Assembly: GCA_012960245.1 (NCBI GenBank)
Contig: DUBO01000044.1
Coordinates: 1-64,000, forward strand
Length of the DNA stretch: 64,000 nucleotides
Source: Candidatus Binatota bacterium
GTDB taxonomy: Bacteria > Desulfobacterota > Binatia > UBA1149
Direction of reading: 5' to 3'
The position numbers and the translations under genes were made by a program. Of the stretch, positions 44,812 through 52,949 are shown piece after piece (the stretch's first letter is position 1; each line of letters opens with the position of its first letter). Below the pieces are notes generated by a model. That model searched no databases and was not told where the DNA came from. It saw only the letters and a list, made by a program, of their open reading frames with translations.

Positions 44812-45910
44812 CCCGCTGCTCCATAGCGGGAACCACAAGCTCCGTTACGAGCTCCTCCAGCTTCTCCTCCGGCCCGATCTGCAACCTGAAACACGGCACC
44901 CGTGATGCCAGCTGTTCAGCATCGGCGCGGGCGTCGGGCGCCGATGTTTCGGCCGCGAGATCGAGCACCTCGCCCATAATACCGATGCGGCGCACTTCCT
45001 GGGCCATGGTATTGCCGGAGAACATACGTTCTACGCAGGCCGACGCGTCAATTCTTTCGAGCAAAGTGCGACTGCCCCTTTCTACGGAAAAAACAGCAGC
45101 CGGATCGCAGGGGTTCATTTCGATCTCTGCGGGCACGTAGCCCTCCCGTGCAAAAACACGCCCCTCTCCAGTTGCTACCAACTTTTCAGCCCCGGCCCCG
45201 GCCAGGGCCAGGCTGTGCGAATCGAGTAATACCCTCTCGGGGCAGGCGAGCACCTGCGAAGCATTGTAGAGCAGCAGGTTGTCCGAAAGCATCGCCGACC
45301 CGTCCACACCAAGCATGGACACCGCCAGGGTAGACTTGCCGCAGCCGGGCATACCCGTGAGCAAGGCCGTGCCCGCCGGGGTGCGCACCGCTCCCCCGTG
45401 TAGAACATGCCAGCCTTCCTGGCGACTCAACTGCCAAAGCACAGGGTGGTAAAATAGATAGTAGGCCAAGGTGCTGAAGCGATGCGACATCAGGGCATCA
45501 AGACGTCGCCGGTAGCGAAGCCGACGCAGCCACTCCACCCCCTTCCGGTCACCCAGGCGAAAATAATATTTACCTTCCAGCGAGGTCGGTGTATCCGCCG
45601 CGTCGACATGCAGCTTGAGGTTGGCAAAGTCGTCGATGCGCATCCACCAAGCCTGGCCACCCTTCAGGTATAAATCCCGGTCGGGCTGCCGTTCCCAGTC
45701 TCCAAGGCCGAAGACCTCGCGCGGAGAACGCGGCGGTTTTCCCTCACACCAGGTCAGGCGCGACAGCAGGTCGGGTGGGCTGGAGTCTTCTACCAGTAGG
45801 CTTTTAAAAACGGAGGAGGCGTAGTCACGGAAAAGTACCGAGTCGCTGTAGAGGTCCAGCCGCACCCCGTGCAGCGCCAAGCGCAGTGCTTCACCTTGCT
45901 GATTCAACAT
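44804..45910 (-). CDS. HprK-like P-loop kinase-fold protein
   Basis: 368 residues. The central part has HGGAVRTPAGTALLTGMPGCGKSTLAVSML, a Walker A in the HPr-kinase-like arrangement (a His/Gly segment, then GxxGxGKS), followed by MLSDNLLLYN, resembling the HprK Asp segment. The N-terminal ~190 residues are unassigned and include many aromatic residues. HprK-like proteins recur in exopolysaccharide and PqqD-type clusters, with unknown targets. No HPr protein is encoded in the window, so the substrate may be a sugar or a protein in this pathway. Confidence 0.7.
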   Translation of the reverse strand: MLNQQGEALRLALHGVRLDLYSDSVLFRDYASSVFKSLLVEDSSPPDLLSRLTWCEGKPPRSPREVFGLGDWERQPDRDLYLKGGQAWWMRIDDFANLKLHVDAADTPTSLEGKYYFRLGDRKGVEWLRRLRYRRRLDALMSHRFSTLAYYLFYHPVLWQLSRQEGWHVLHGGAVRTPAGTALLTGMPGCGKSTLAVSMLGVDGSAMLSDNLLLYNASQVLACPERVLLDSHSLALAGAGAEKLVATGEGRVFAREGYVPAEIEMNPCDPAAVFSVERGSRTLLERIDASACVERMFSGNTMAQEVRRIGIMGEVLDLAAETSAPDARADAEQLASRVPCFRLQIGPEEKLEELVTELVVPAMEQRGG

Positions 45911-45924
45911 TTAACAGGCCCGAT

Positions 45925-47169
45925 TCAGGCCCGGACGCCGCGCCCCGGGCTACCATGATAGCGGTCGATCACGCCGTCATAAATAGCGCAAATGCTATCT
46001 ACGTGCCGTTGCAGCGAAAAAAGCTCCGCGTTAGCCCGTCCGCCGAGGGCCAGTGTTTGCGCGAGTTCGCCGTTCTCGAGTATTGACAAAAGGGCGTCGG
46101 CCAGTGCCGCGGGGTCGCCAGGCTCGACCAGGAGCCCATCCTTTTCATGGTGCACGAACTCGGGTACCCCCCCTGCCCTCGTGGCGACCACCGGCGTTCC
46201 GACGGCCATGGCTTCGATTATCACGCGACCAAAAGGCTCGCCGCGCACCGAGCTATGAACGACCACGTCGGCCGAAGCCATCACGTCGGGTACATCGCCA
46301 CGCGCACCGGTAAAAATAACCCTCGAGGATAGCTCGTGCTCTTCCACGAAACGCCGACAGCGCTCCGCGTAGTCGTGCCCACTCCTGTGCACTCCCCCGA
46401 CCAAGGCAATGGTCAAAGCCGGAATCCTGTCTTTGAGAAGAAGCAGCGCCTCGAGCACCACTACCTGCCCCTTCCACTCCTGGAGGTTGCCTACCACCAC
46501 GACCAGCCTGCCGCCCTCTCCTATACCGAGTTCGCGCCTTATTTCGCCGACAGGTTTCTCCGGCTTGAAGCGTTCAAGATCAAGGCCGTCGTAAATCACG
46601 TGATAGGACGGGGGGCGTATTCCCTGCGACACGCAGTGACTCTTAATGGCCTCGGTCATGCAGATCGACGCTGCGACACCGCCAGCCAGGCCGCGCTCTA
46701 CGAACGAGTGCTTGTCAAAGCCCTTGCTGTGCACCACGCAGGGGATACGACACAGCCGCGCGGCCACGATAGCATCAAGGTTGGCCCTGTAGCCATTGCA
46801 GACGTGAACGAGGTCCGGTTTTTCGGCCAAAAGCACCCGTGACAACCTCAAGGCTGTGGGCAAGGTTTCCAAGGCGAAGTCGCCGGCTCGGCGCACGACC
46901 TGCATGGCCGAAGCGACCGCCGAAACAGACTTGACCCGGCGGTAGCTGGGGTTTGTGTGCAAGCCGTGGTCCCGGGGCAAGCGTCGCTTGTTGAAAACGA
47001 TGACGCGTACTCCCAGCTGTTGGAGTTCCTCGACTACTTCCTTGTCCTCGTAAAGGACAACTACCGGTTCGTAGCGGGAACGGTCCAGTCCCCTGATGAG
47101 ATGGACCATCCCGGTCAGAGACCCACCGACCACGTGCCCGGATGAAGCCTCGAGAAAAAGGACTTTCAT
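45925..47169 (-). CDS. Family 4 glycosyltransferase
   Basis: About 414 residues from the ATG at 47169 (MKVLFLEASSGHVVGGSLTG), which overlaps the upstream SDR gene as ATGA; the longer frame is not needed. The donor half has VVVVGNLQEWKGQVVVLEALLLL and the E-x7-E motif in SSVRGEPFGRVIIEAMAVGTPVVATRAGGVPEF. Standard GT-B family 4. Basic residues around RRLPRDHGLHTNPSYRR could bind the lipid-linked acceptor at the membrane. Confidence 0.9.
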   Translation of the reverse strand: MKVLFLEASSGHVVGGSLTGMVHLIRGLDRSRYEPVVVLYEDKEVVEELQQLGVRVIVFNKRRLPRDHGLHTNPSYRRVKSVSAVASAMQVVRRAGDFALETLPTALRLSRVLLAEKPDLVHVCNGYRANLDAIVAARLCRIPCVVHSKGFDKHSFVERGLAGGVAASICMTEAIKSHCVSQGIRPPSYHVIYDGLDLERFKPEKPVGEIRRELGIGEGGRLVVVVGNLQEWKGQVVVLEALLLLKDRIPALTIALVGGVHRSGHDYAERCRRFVEEHELSSRVIFTGARGDVPDVMASADVVVHSSVRGEPFGRVIIEAMAVGTPVVATRAGGVPEFVHHEKDGLLVEPGDPAALADALLSILENGELAQTLALGGRANAELFSLQRHVDSICAIYDGVIDRYHGSPGRGVRA

Positions 47170-48146
47170 TTTTCCGCGTCCACCGATCGACGCAGTGCCT
47201 CGTCGGCGGCAACAGCGGGTGACCAGCCGAGGATCTCGCAAGCCCGCGTGCTCGAGTAACGCACGTTCCGGGCGGATCTCTCAAACTGGTAGGCGGGTGT
47301 CCATTGCCGACGCTTGAGCAGCTTGAACAGAAAGGCCACGGCTCTTATCGCTGGTAGCAGCAATGCCGGCGGCAGGTACACCACCTTCGCCCCGGACGAC
47401 TCGGCCGCTGCCAGCAGGCTGAAGTACTCTCGCTGCCGGAGCGAGCTATCGTCGACGAGATTAAACACCTGTCCGTCCACCCCGGGGGTCGTGGCCGCGA
47501 GGACCAGTGCGTCAGCGGCGTTTTCTACGTAACAGATAGGTACCGGGTAAGATGAGCGACTGACAACCACCAGCAGGGGCCCCAGGCGCTTGTTTACACG
47601 GCCCCTGAACAGCGGGCGCCCGGGTCCGTAGAGCACCCCGGGCCTGACAACTACAACAGGAGCACCGGACTTGAGCGCGGCCATCGCTGCGCGATCGGCA
47701 TGGATTTTTGAGCGGGTGTAGTGTCCCCTCAACAGTGGCTTGTGATCGTAGGCTTGATCTTCGTCGACCTCGATTTCAGAGCGTCCCCGGCCAAGGTCAA
47801 ATATTCCGAGCGAACTCACGTGCACGAAACGCCGGGCACCTGCGGCCAGCGAGGCTTCTATCAGCCGGTGAGTGCCCAGCACATTGCTGTTGTGAAAAAC
47901 GCTCCAGTCGCCGCTGGTCTGCACGTATGCGCCAGCGTGAATCACAGCTCCACATCCCTGCAATGAAGCGGCGAACCCGTCAACGTCCTCGAGTTCACCA
48001 ACAACAACGGTCGCGCCCAGCCGTTCGAGTTCCGTACCGTCAGAACCGACGCGCACCAGCGCAGCTACTTCGTGGCCGGCTTCACAGAGTCGGCTGACAA
48101 CGCGGCCCCCGAGAAAACCCGTCGCACCGGTAACGAAGACTTTCAC
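47166..48146 (-). CDS. NAD-dependent epimerase/dehydratase (extended SDR)
   Basis: 326 residues. VTGATGFLGGRVVSRLCEAG binds NAD(P); catalytic Ser/Tyr/Lys are in HVSSLGIFD and HYTRSKIHAD (YxxxK). RPGVLYGPGRPLF is the substrate-loop segment. It resembles the 3-beta-HSD-like branch often found in polysaccharide clusters beside a Gfo/Idh/MocA oxidoreductase, which is the case here (4-bp overlap). The sugar substrate is unknown. Confidence 0.85.
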   Translation of the reverse strand: MKVFVTGATGFLGGRVVSRLCEAGHEVAALVRVGSDGTELERLGATVVVGELEDVDGFAASLQGCGAVIHAGAYVQTSGDWSVFHNSNVLGTHRLIEASLAAGARRFVHVSSLGIFDLGRGRSEIEVDEDQAYDHKPLLRGHYTRSKIHADRAAMAALKSGAPVVVVRPGVLYGPGRPLFRGRVNKRLGPLLVVVSRSSYPVPICYVENAADALVLAATTPGVDGQVFNLVDDSSLRQREYFSLLAAAESSGAKVVYLPPALLLPAIRAVAFLFKLLKRRQWTPAYQFERSARNVRYSSTRACEILGWSPAVAADEALRRSVDAEK

Positions 48147-49189
48147 CGGCCAGCCCCGTCGCCGTCTTTGGCTATCGCCGCCCAGATCTGCTGCGTGACA
48201 TCGACCACCGCGCGGGCTTCATCCACGCTCACCGGCGACTCACCACCCTCGTTCACGGCGAAATAAAAACGAGCCAGGAGATTTCCCATACCGGGATAGA
48301 ACCTGGTTTTTCCAGTCAGAAATTCGACCGTGCTGCGCCCCGTCTGTGAAAACAGCTGCCAAGCCTCTTCGAGATTGGGTAGAGACTTACCAATCAGCTT
48401 TGGTACATTGCGAACGACACGCCTGATAATCGTCATGTTGTTCAGGTTCACGTCCACGGTCATGCGCGTTCCGTAAAGCCTGAGCGTGTTGCTCTGCGGG
48501 TGGGCATTCATCGAAATGGTCAACGCCCCACTCACGTCTCCTGATTTCATCAGCACCCGGAGCTCGCGCGGTCCTTTTTCATCCCTGCGATCAAAGGCCC
48601 AGGCCTGGAGTTCATCGACCGGCCCGAGGAAAGCCAGTTGAAGGTACAGCGGGTGTGGAAGCAGGTCGCCCAGGCCCCCACCCGTGAGCTGAGATAACCA
48701 GGCTCGTTCGCTCGCGTGACCAGCCTGGTAGCTCTCCACGCCCACGAGATCACCGAGCACACCGTCTGCAACGAGCCGTCGGGCTTCGAGCATAACGGGG
48801 TCGAACAGCCGATTGTGATCAACGCAAAGCATTCGACCAGCCTTGTCGGCGGCGGCGACCATGCGGTCAACTTCTTCTACCGATACAGCGGCTGGCTTTT
48901 CCACGACCACGTGTACACCGGCCTCCAGCGCGATTACCGCGACATCGGCGTGGGTGTGCGGCGGCGTCAAGACGTGCACTACATCAAGTTCTTCCGCCGC
49001 GAGCATCGAACCCGCATCGGCGTATGTTCTCTGCACGTCAAAACGATCGGCTAGATCATTGGCGGCACCAAGATTGGCATCGGCGATCGCGACAACGTCG
49101 GCACCGGCTTTGCGAATGTAGGGTACGTGCACACCCGAGATGATGCCGGCTCCTACCAAGCCGACCCTGGTGCTGGGCGATCTCTCCAT
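48143..49189 (-). CDS. Gfo/Idh/MocA-family oxidoreductase
   Basis: 348 residues. The Rossmann start is RVGLVGAGIISGVHVPYIRKAG; the family Lys-Pro is in VHVVVEKPAAVSVEEVD, and the catalytic-domain Asp-His-like residues are in LLPHPLYLQLAFLG. Such enzymes oxidise or reduce sugar nucleotides at C3 or C4. With the DegT-type aminotransferase and the UDP-GlcNAc dehydrogenase it could build a 3-amino uronic acid as WbpA/B/E do, but it is not a clear WbpB and no acetyltransferase is seen. Confidence 0.85.
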   Translation of the reverse strand: MERSPSTRVGLVGAGIISGVHVPYIRKAGADVVAIADANLGAANDLADRFDVQRTYADAGSMLAAEELDVVHVLTPPHTHADVAVIALEAGVHVVVEKPAAVSVEEVDRMVAAADKAGRMLCVDHNRLFDPVMLEARRLVADGVLGDLVGVESYQAGHASERAWLSQLTGGGLGDLLPHPLYLQLAFLGPVDELQAWAFDRRDEKGPRELRVLMKSGDVSGALTISMNAHPQSNTLRLYGTRMTVDVNLNNMTIIRRVVRNVPKLIGKSLPNLEEAWQLFSQTGRSTVEFLTGKTRFYPGMGNLLARFYFAVNEGGESPVSVDEARAVVDVTQQIWAAIAKDGDGAGR

Positions 49190-49264
49190 TGAATTTTTCG
49201 AGGGTATTTCAGCCCGCTCAGCGGACCGTTCACCGTTGCCGAGGTGGCCAACGGTAGAAACCTG

Positions 49265-50362
49265 CTATCCCGACTCGGCGATCTCCTTGCTACCTTCGTC
49301 CTCGCCTTCGAGGTCTACACGTTTACCGCCGAAACCGTACTGCCTGAGATAAACGAGATTGGAGTAAACCGGGTCGTCGACTTGAAGAGCCCCTCCCGAG
49401 AGCAAGCCCCGCAGCTGTTCAACGCCCTGTTGCACCGAGAACTTGGGTTTGAATTTCAAGACGTACTCGATCTTGTCAAAACTGACCTGGTAACTCCGCA
49501 GGTCATCGACCGCGGCTACGTGCTCCACCACGATGCCCAGGTCAGGGAGTGACGCGGCTACGATGTCGGCGGTCTCGCCGACGGTGTGATTCTGGGAGTT
49601 ACCTCCAACGTTGAAGATCTCTCCCGACACTTCTTCGGGCGGGGCTTCTGCAGCCGTAAGAAAAGCTCTTGCCACATCCTGCACGTGCACGTGGGGCCGC
49701 CACGCTTCGCCGCCCATCACGGTTACCTTGCCACCCGAAAGCGCCCGCGCTGTCATGGTGTTGACCATCAGGTCCAGCCTCATCCTCGGCGAGGTACCAA
49801 AGACGGTACCAAGCCTCAGCGTCACCACTGAGCAATCTTCGAGTTCGGCGTTGAGTATTCCTTCCGAAACGATTCGGCTACGGGCGTAGAACGAAACCGG
49901 GTTCAAAACCGACCCCTCGTTGAGAACCAATCCCTCGTTGGCCCCGTACACGCTGCACGACGAAGCAAACACGACCCGCTTGACCTCGGGGGCCAGGCGA
50001 ACCACCTGGCTCAGAAGCTTGGTCGACTCCACGTTGATTGCCAAGGTCTCTTCGTGATCCAGATCGCAGGCACCGTCACCGACCAGGGCAGCCAGGGCAA
50101 TGACCGCGCGCACGCCGTTCATACACCGAATCAGGTCGCGGATATTGCATATATCACCGCGAAGAACTTCCAGGCGCGGGTTCGAGTAGCACTCCTTGAG
50201 CCCCGCGTCACCGTAAAGAAAACAGTCAAGCACGCGAACCCTGTAGCCCTTGGCTAGCAGCATCCTTACCAGGTGACTCCCCACGTAACCGGCTCCACCG
50301 GTTACCAGGACCATATCCCCGGGGCTCAAAACTCCCCCCCCACCAGCATTGCTTTCGGTCAC
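49265..50362 (-). CDS. NAD-dependent epimerase/dehydratase with YxxxR in place of YxxxK
   Basis: 365 residues, extended SDR. The NAD site is VTGGAGYVGSHLVRMLL, with ASSCSVYGANEG (catalytic Ser/Thr region). The catalytic dyad position reads FYARSRIVSE: Tyr ~159 is present, but the expected Lys at +4 is Arg (~163). GTVFGTSPRMRLDLMVNTM and GEAWRPHVHVQDVARAFL are typical of sugar-nucleotide epimerases/dehydratases of the type near rhamnose or heptose pathways. Arg may keep partial function or mark a divergent reaction. It overlaps the sugar-transferase gene by 4 bp. Confidence 0.85.
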   Translation of the reverse strand: MTESNAGGGGVLSPGDMVLVTGGAGYVGSHLVRMLLAKGYRVRVLDCFLYGDAGLKECYSNPRLEVLRGDICNIRDLIRCMNGVRAVIALAALVGDGACDLDHEETLAINVESTKLLSQVVRLAPEVKRVVFASSCSVYGANEGLVLNEGSVLNPVSFYARSRIVSEGILNAELEDCSVVTLRLGTVFGTSPRMRLDLMVNTMTARALSGGKVTVMGGEAWRPHVHVQDVARAFLTAAEAPPEEVSGEIFNVGGNSQNHTVGETADIVAASLPDLGIVVEHVAAVDDLRSYQVSFDKIEYVLKFKPKFSVQQGVEQLRGLLSGGALQVDDPVYSNLVYLRQYGFGGKRVDLEGEDEGSKEIAESG

Positions 50363-51780
50363 GCTTCTCTCTCCCGTACCGCAGTAATAGCATCAAGGAT
50401 GCCAGTATCCATCTGTTCGAGCAGCCCAGAAAGCGCCGGCAACAACCGGTAAGGAATTCCTATCGCCTTGCAGGCCTCTGTAACATCGCGTACCTCGGTC
50501 GGACTGAGGTCGGCCAACGAAACCAGTACCAGCTTAATCTGGTGAGTGCTCGCGGCCATGGCCATGTCGGACGCGCCGCCAATGACCCTGACCCCATGTA
50601 TGAGACCGCCCCAGCTATCGGGCTCGTGGTCTATTATTCCCATGGGGATATAACGTGACTCCGGATCTTCAAGCAACGCCCGCAGTATGTTGTCCGCGCC
50701 GTGCCCCGATCCAGCAACGAGAACGTTGGCCATCGGCCCGGTCCAGCCGTCAGCAGCACCGCCGGCCCGAAAGGCCTGCATGAGATAACGACTGATCGTC
50801 AACATAAAAACGACCAGCATCCAGTCTATCAGAAAAATGGCCCGCGAATGCGCGCGAAAACCCGAAAAATAATCGGCAGCCACGATGAGCGCTGAGCCCA
50901 CGCTGACCGCCTTTATGATGGCCGCGAAGTCACGACGGGAAAACCTCTTCACCGCCCGCTGGTAGAGGCCGAAATAGACAAAGACCGGTGGCCGCAACAG
51001 CGTGATCCACAGCAGGGTAATCGACATGATAGGCACCGACCGACCTTCGAGCTGCCAGTCCATCTTCAACAGGTTGGCGAAGACATATGCCAGGATCACC
51101 AGCAGCAGGTCGCCCAACGCCATGTAAATACGTCCGCGGTTACGAGCGAAAAACCCCGCCTTAAACTGGTTCAACGCGAGCTTGAATACCCCGATTAGGA
51201 GAAAACCGATATCACCAGCAACCGAAAAATTGCGCACATACTCAAGGTCGCGCTGCAGTTTGCCCGGCAGCAGATGTTCGATGTAGTAGGACTCGGTATC
51301 GACGGTACCCTCGGGGTATTCGTCGGTCTCGTCACGCCCGTCCATCTGGCTGGGCCCTATCATGCCCGGCTTCACCTCGAGTACGCCGCGTTGTTCGCTC
51401 GAGTAGAAGTTTACGAAGTAGGGGTCTTCAGGGCGCGGGCCGACGAGCGACATGTTCCCCACGAAGACATTGATTAGTTGCGGCAGCTCGTCCAACTTCG
51501 TCCAGCGCAGAACATGCCCCACCCGGGTAACGCGGGGATCTCGCTTAACGGTCAGCCTTGCGCCACTGCGATACGCTCCCAGGACCATCGTCCTGAACTT
51601 AAAAATCCTGAAGGGCTGGCCGTTCCTGCCACTACGCTCCTGGCGAAAAAAAACGGGGCCACGGGTATCGAGTTTTATGAACAAGGCGATCAGCAGCAAC
51701 AGCGGCGACACCATCAGCAGTCCAGGCAGACAGAAGAGAAGGTCCACTGCCCGTTTTCCTATGGACGCGGCGTTCTTCAT
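50359..51780 (-). CDS. Phosphoglycosyl transferase fused to a PglF/WbpM-like membrane and Rossmann region
   Basis: 473 residues. The first ~205 form a monotopic phosphoglycosyl transferase: re-entrant helix (AVDLLFCLPGLLMVSPLLLL), GPVFFRQERSGRNGQPF, the catalytic Asp-Glu in WTKLDELPQLINV (97-98) and MSLVGPRPED. It transfers a sugar-1-phosphate to undecaprenyl phosphate, starting the repeat unit. The second half has about four membrane helices (~215-330) and a Rossmann-like domain (NVLVAGSGHGADNILRALLED, then GVRVIGGASDMAMAA), as in the N-terminal parts of WbpM/CapD/PglF or WbaP. The SDR catalytic domain that should follow in WbpM is missing. In WbaP the transferase is at the C-terminus; here the order is reversed. 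Confidence 0.87.
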   Translation of the reverse strand: MKNAASIGKRAVDLLFCLPGLLMVSPLLLLIALFIKLDTRGPVFFRQERSGRNGQPFRIFKFRTMVLGAYRSGARLTVKRDPRVTRVGHVLRWTKLDELPQLINVFVGNMSLVGPRPEDPYFVNFYSSEQRGVLEVKPGMIGPSQMDGRDETDEYPEGTVDTESYYIEHLLPGKLQRDLEYVRNFSVAGDIGFLLIGVFKLALNQFKAGFFARNRGRIYMALGDLLLVILAYVFANLLKMDWQLEGRSVPIMSITLLWITLLRPPVFVYFGLYQRAVKRFSRRDFAAIIKAVSVGSALIVAADYFSGFRAHSRAIFLIDWMLVVFMLTISRYLMQAFRAGGAADGWTGPMANVLVAGSGHGADNILRALLEDPESRYIPMGIIDHEPDSWGGLIHGVRVIGGASDMAMAASTHQIKLVLVSLADLSPTEVRDVTEACKAIGIPYRLLPALSGLLEQMDTGILDAITAVREREA

Positions 51781-52949
51781 GCCCGCTGCTCCCCTGCTAT
51801 TCTCCTGACACTATTGGCCACCGCGGCCACGTCATCGTCAGTCATCGTCGGGAAGAACGGCAACGAGATAGAGGTCTCGAACAGATTCGAGGCATTCTTG
51901 AAACTGTCGCGGCCGAGACCGAGCCGTTCCTGGAACCACGGGTGGTAGTGGGCAGGAATGAAATGGACACTGGTACCTATGTTGTCGGCCTTGAGCATGT
52001 CGATGAAATCGTTCCGCGAACAGCGCAGTTCTGCGGGCTTGAGCCTCATAATATACAGGTGCCACGCCGACACGCCATCGGTACAGGGCGCCGGCGTCTT
52101 GATGCCCGGTAGACCTTCGAGCAGCTCGGTGTAGAGCCTCGCCAATTCAACACGCCTTTCCTGGAACCCCTGCAGTCGGTCGAGCTGGTGAATGCCTATG
52201 GCCGCGTTGATGTCGGTCATGTTGTACTTGAAGCCCTGCCGCGAAACTTCGTAGTACCAGCTCCCCTCGGCCGAATAGCGTTTCCACGCGTCCCGCGAGA
52301 TACCGTGAAGCCGGATCATGCGCGCCGCGTCGGCCAGCTCCTCATCGTCGGTAGCCAGCACGCCTCCCTCCCCGGTGGTAATGTTCTTGCCAGCGTAGAG
52401 ACTGTACGCCGATACCCGGCCTAGGCCACCAACCGGGACACCCCGGTACTCGGTGCCCAGGGCGTGAGCCGCATCTTGCAGCACCCAGGCACCGCAGTTC
52501 TCGGCAAGCTCGCTGATCGCGGCCATGTCGCAGGGCACACCGGCGATGTGTATGGGCAGGATGACCCGCGTGGCATCATTGCAGCTCCGAGCCACGAGCG
52601 CTGGATTTATGTTGGGAGAATCCTCCAAAGTGTCCACGAGAACCGGCCTGGCGCCAGCCTGGAGAATAGTCGAGATGGTCGAGGGAAAGGTATAGGGGCT
52701 GGTTATGACTTCGTCGCCCTCTCCGACCTCACCGGCCACCATGGCTATATGAAGCGCTGCCGTACACGAAGAGACCGCGACGGCGTGGCGAACCCCGACC
52801 GCCTGTGCAAATTTCTCTTCGAAACGCACGGTCTTCGGCCCCATGGTAAGCCACCCGGACTTCAGGGTATCCACCACCTCGGCGATCTCCTCGTCCCCGA
52901 GGTACGGGCGATGGAAAGGAAGAAATTCTTTCAGCCTGCTGTCGCTCAC
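51777..52949 (-). CDS. DegT/DnrJ/EryC1-family aminotransferase
   Basis: 390 residues, PLP-dependent sugar aminotransferase. PFHRPYLGDEEIAEVVDTL starts the fold; the PLP lysine is in YSLYAGKNITTGEGG, and LQDAAHALG contains the PLP-contacting Asp. FKYNMTDINAAIG is typical of PglE/PerA-like enzymes. It aminates a keto-sugar nucleotide, made perhaps by one of the dehydratases in the cluster. It overlaps the sugar-transferase gene by 4 bp and the GT4 gene by 4 bp. Confidence 0.92.
   Translation of the reverse strand: MSDSRLKEFLPFHRPYLGDEEIAEVVDTLKSGWLTMGPKTVRFEEKFAQAVGVRHAVAVSSCTAALHIAMVAGEVGEGDEVITSPYTFPSTISTILQAGARPVLVDTLEDSPNINPALVARSCNDATRVILPIHIAGVPCDMAAISELAENCGAWVLQDAAHALGTEYRGVPVGGLGRVSAYSLYAGKNITTGEGGVLATDDEELADAARMIRLHGISRDAWKRYSAEGSWYYEVSRQGFKYNMTDINAAIGIHQLDRLQGFQERRVELARLYTELLEGLPGIKTPAPCTDGVSAWHLYIMRLKPAELRCSRNDFIDMLKADNIGTSVHFIPAHYHPWFQERLGLGRDSFKNASNLFETSISLPFFPTMTDDDVAAVANSVRRIAGEQRA

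Noticed and set aside
33454-52949. A complete WbpA/B/E/D pathway for a 2,3-diacetamido uronic acid
   Set aside because: The dehydrogenase, oxidoreductase and aminotransferase are present, but the oxidoreductase is not clearly WbpB-like and no WbpD acetyltransferase is found.
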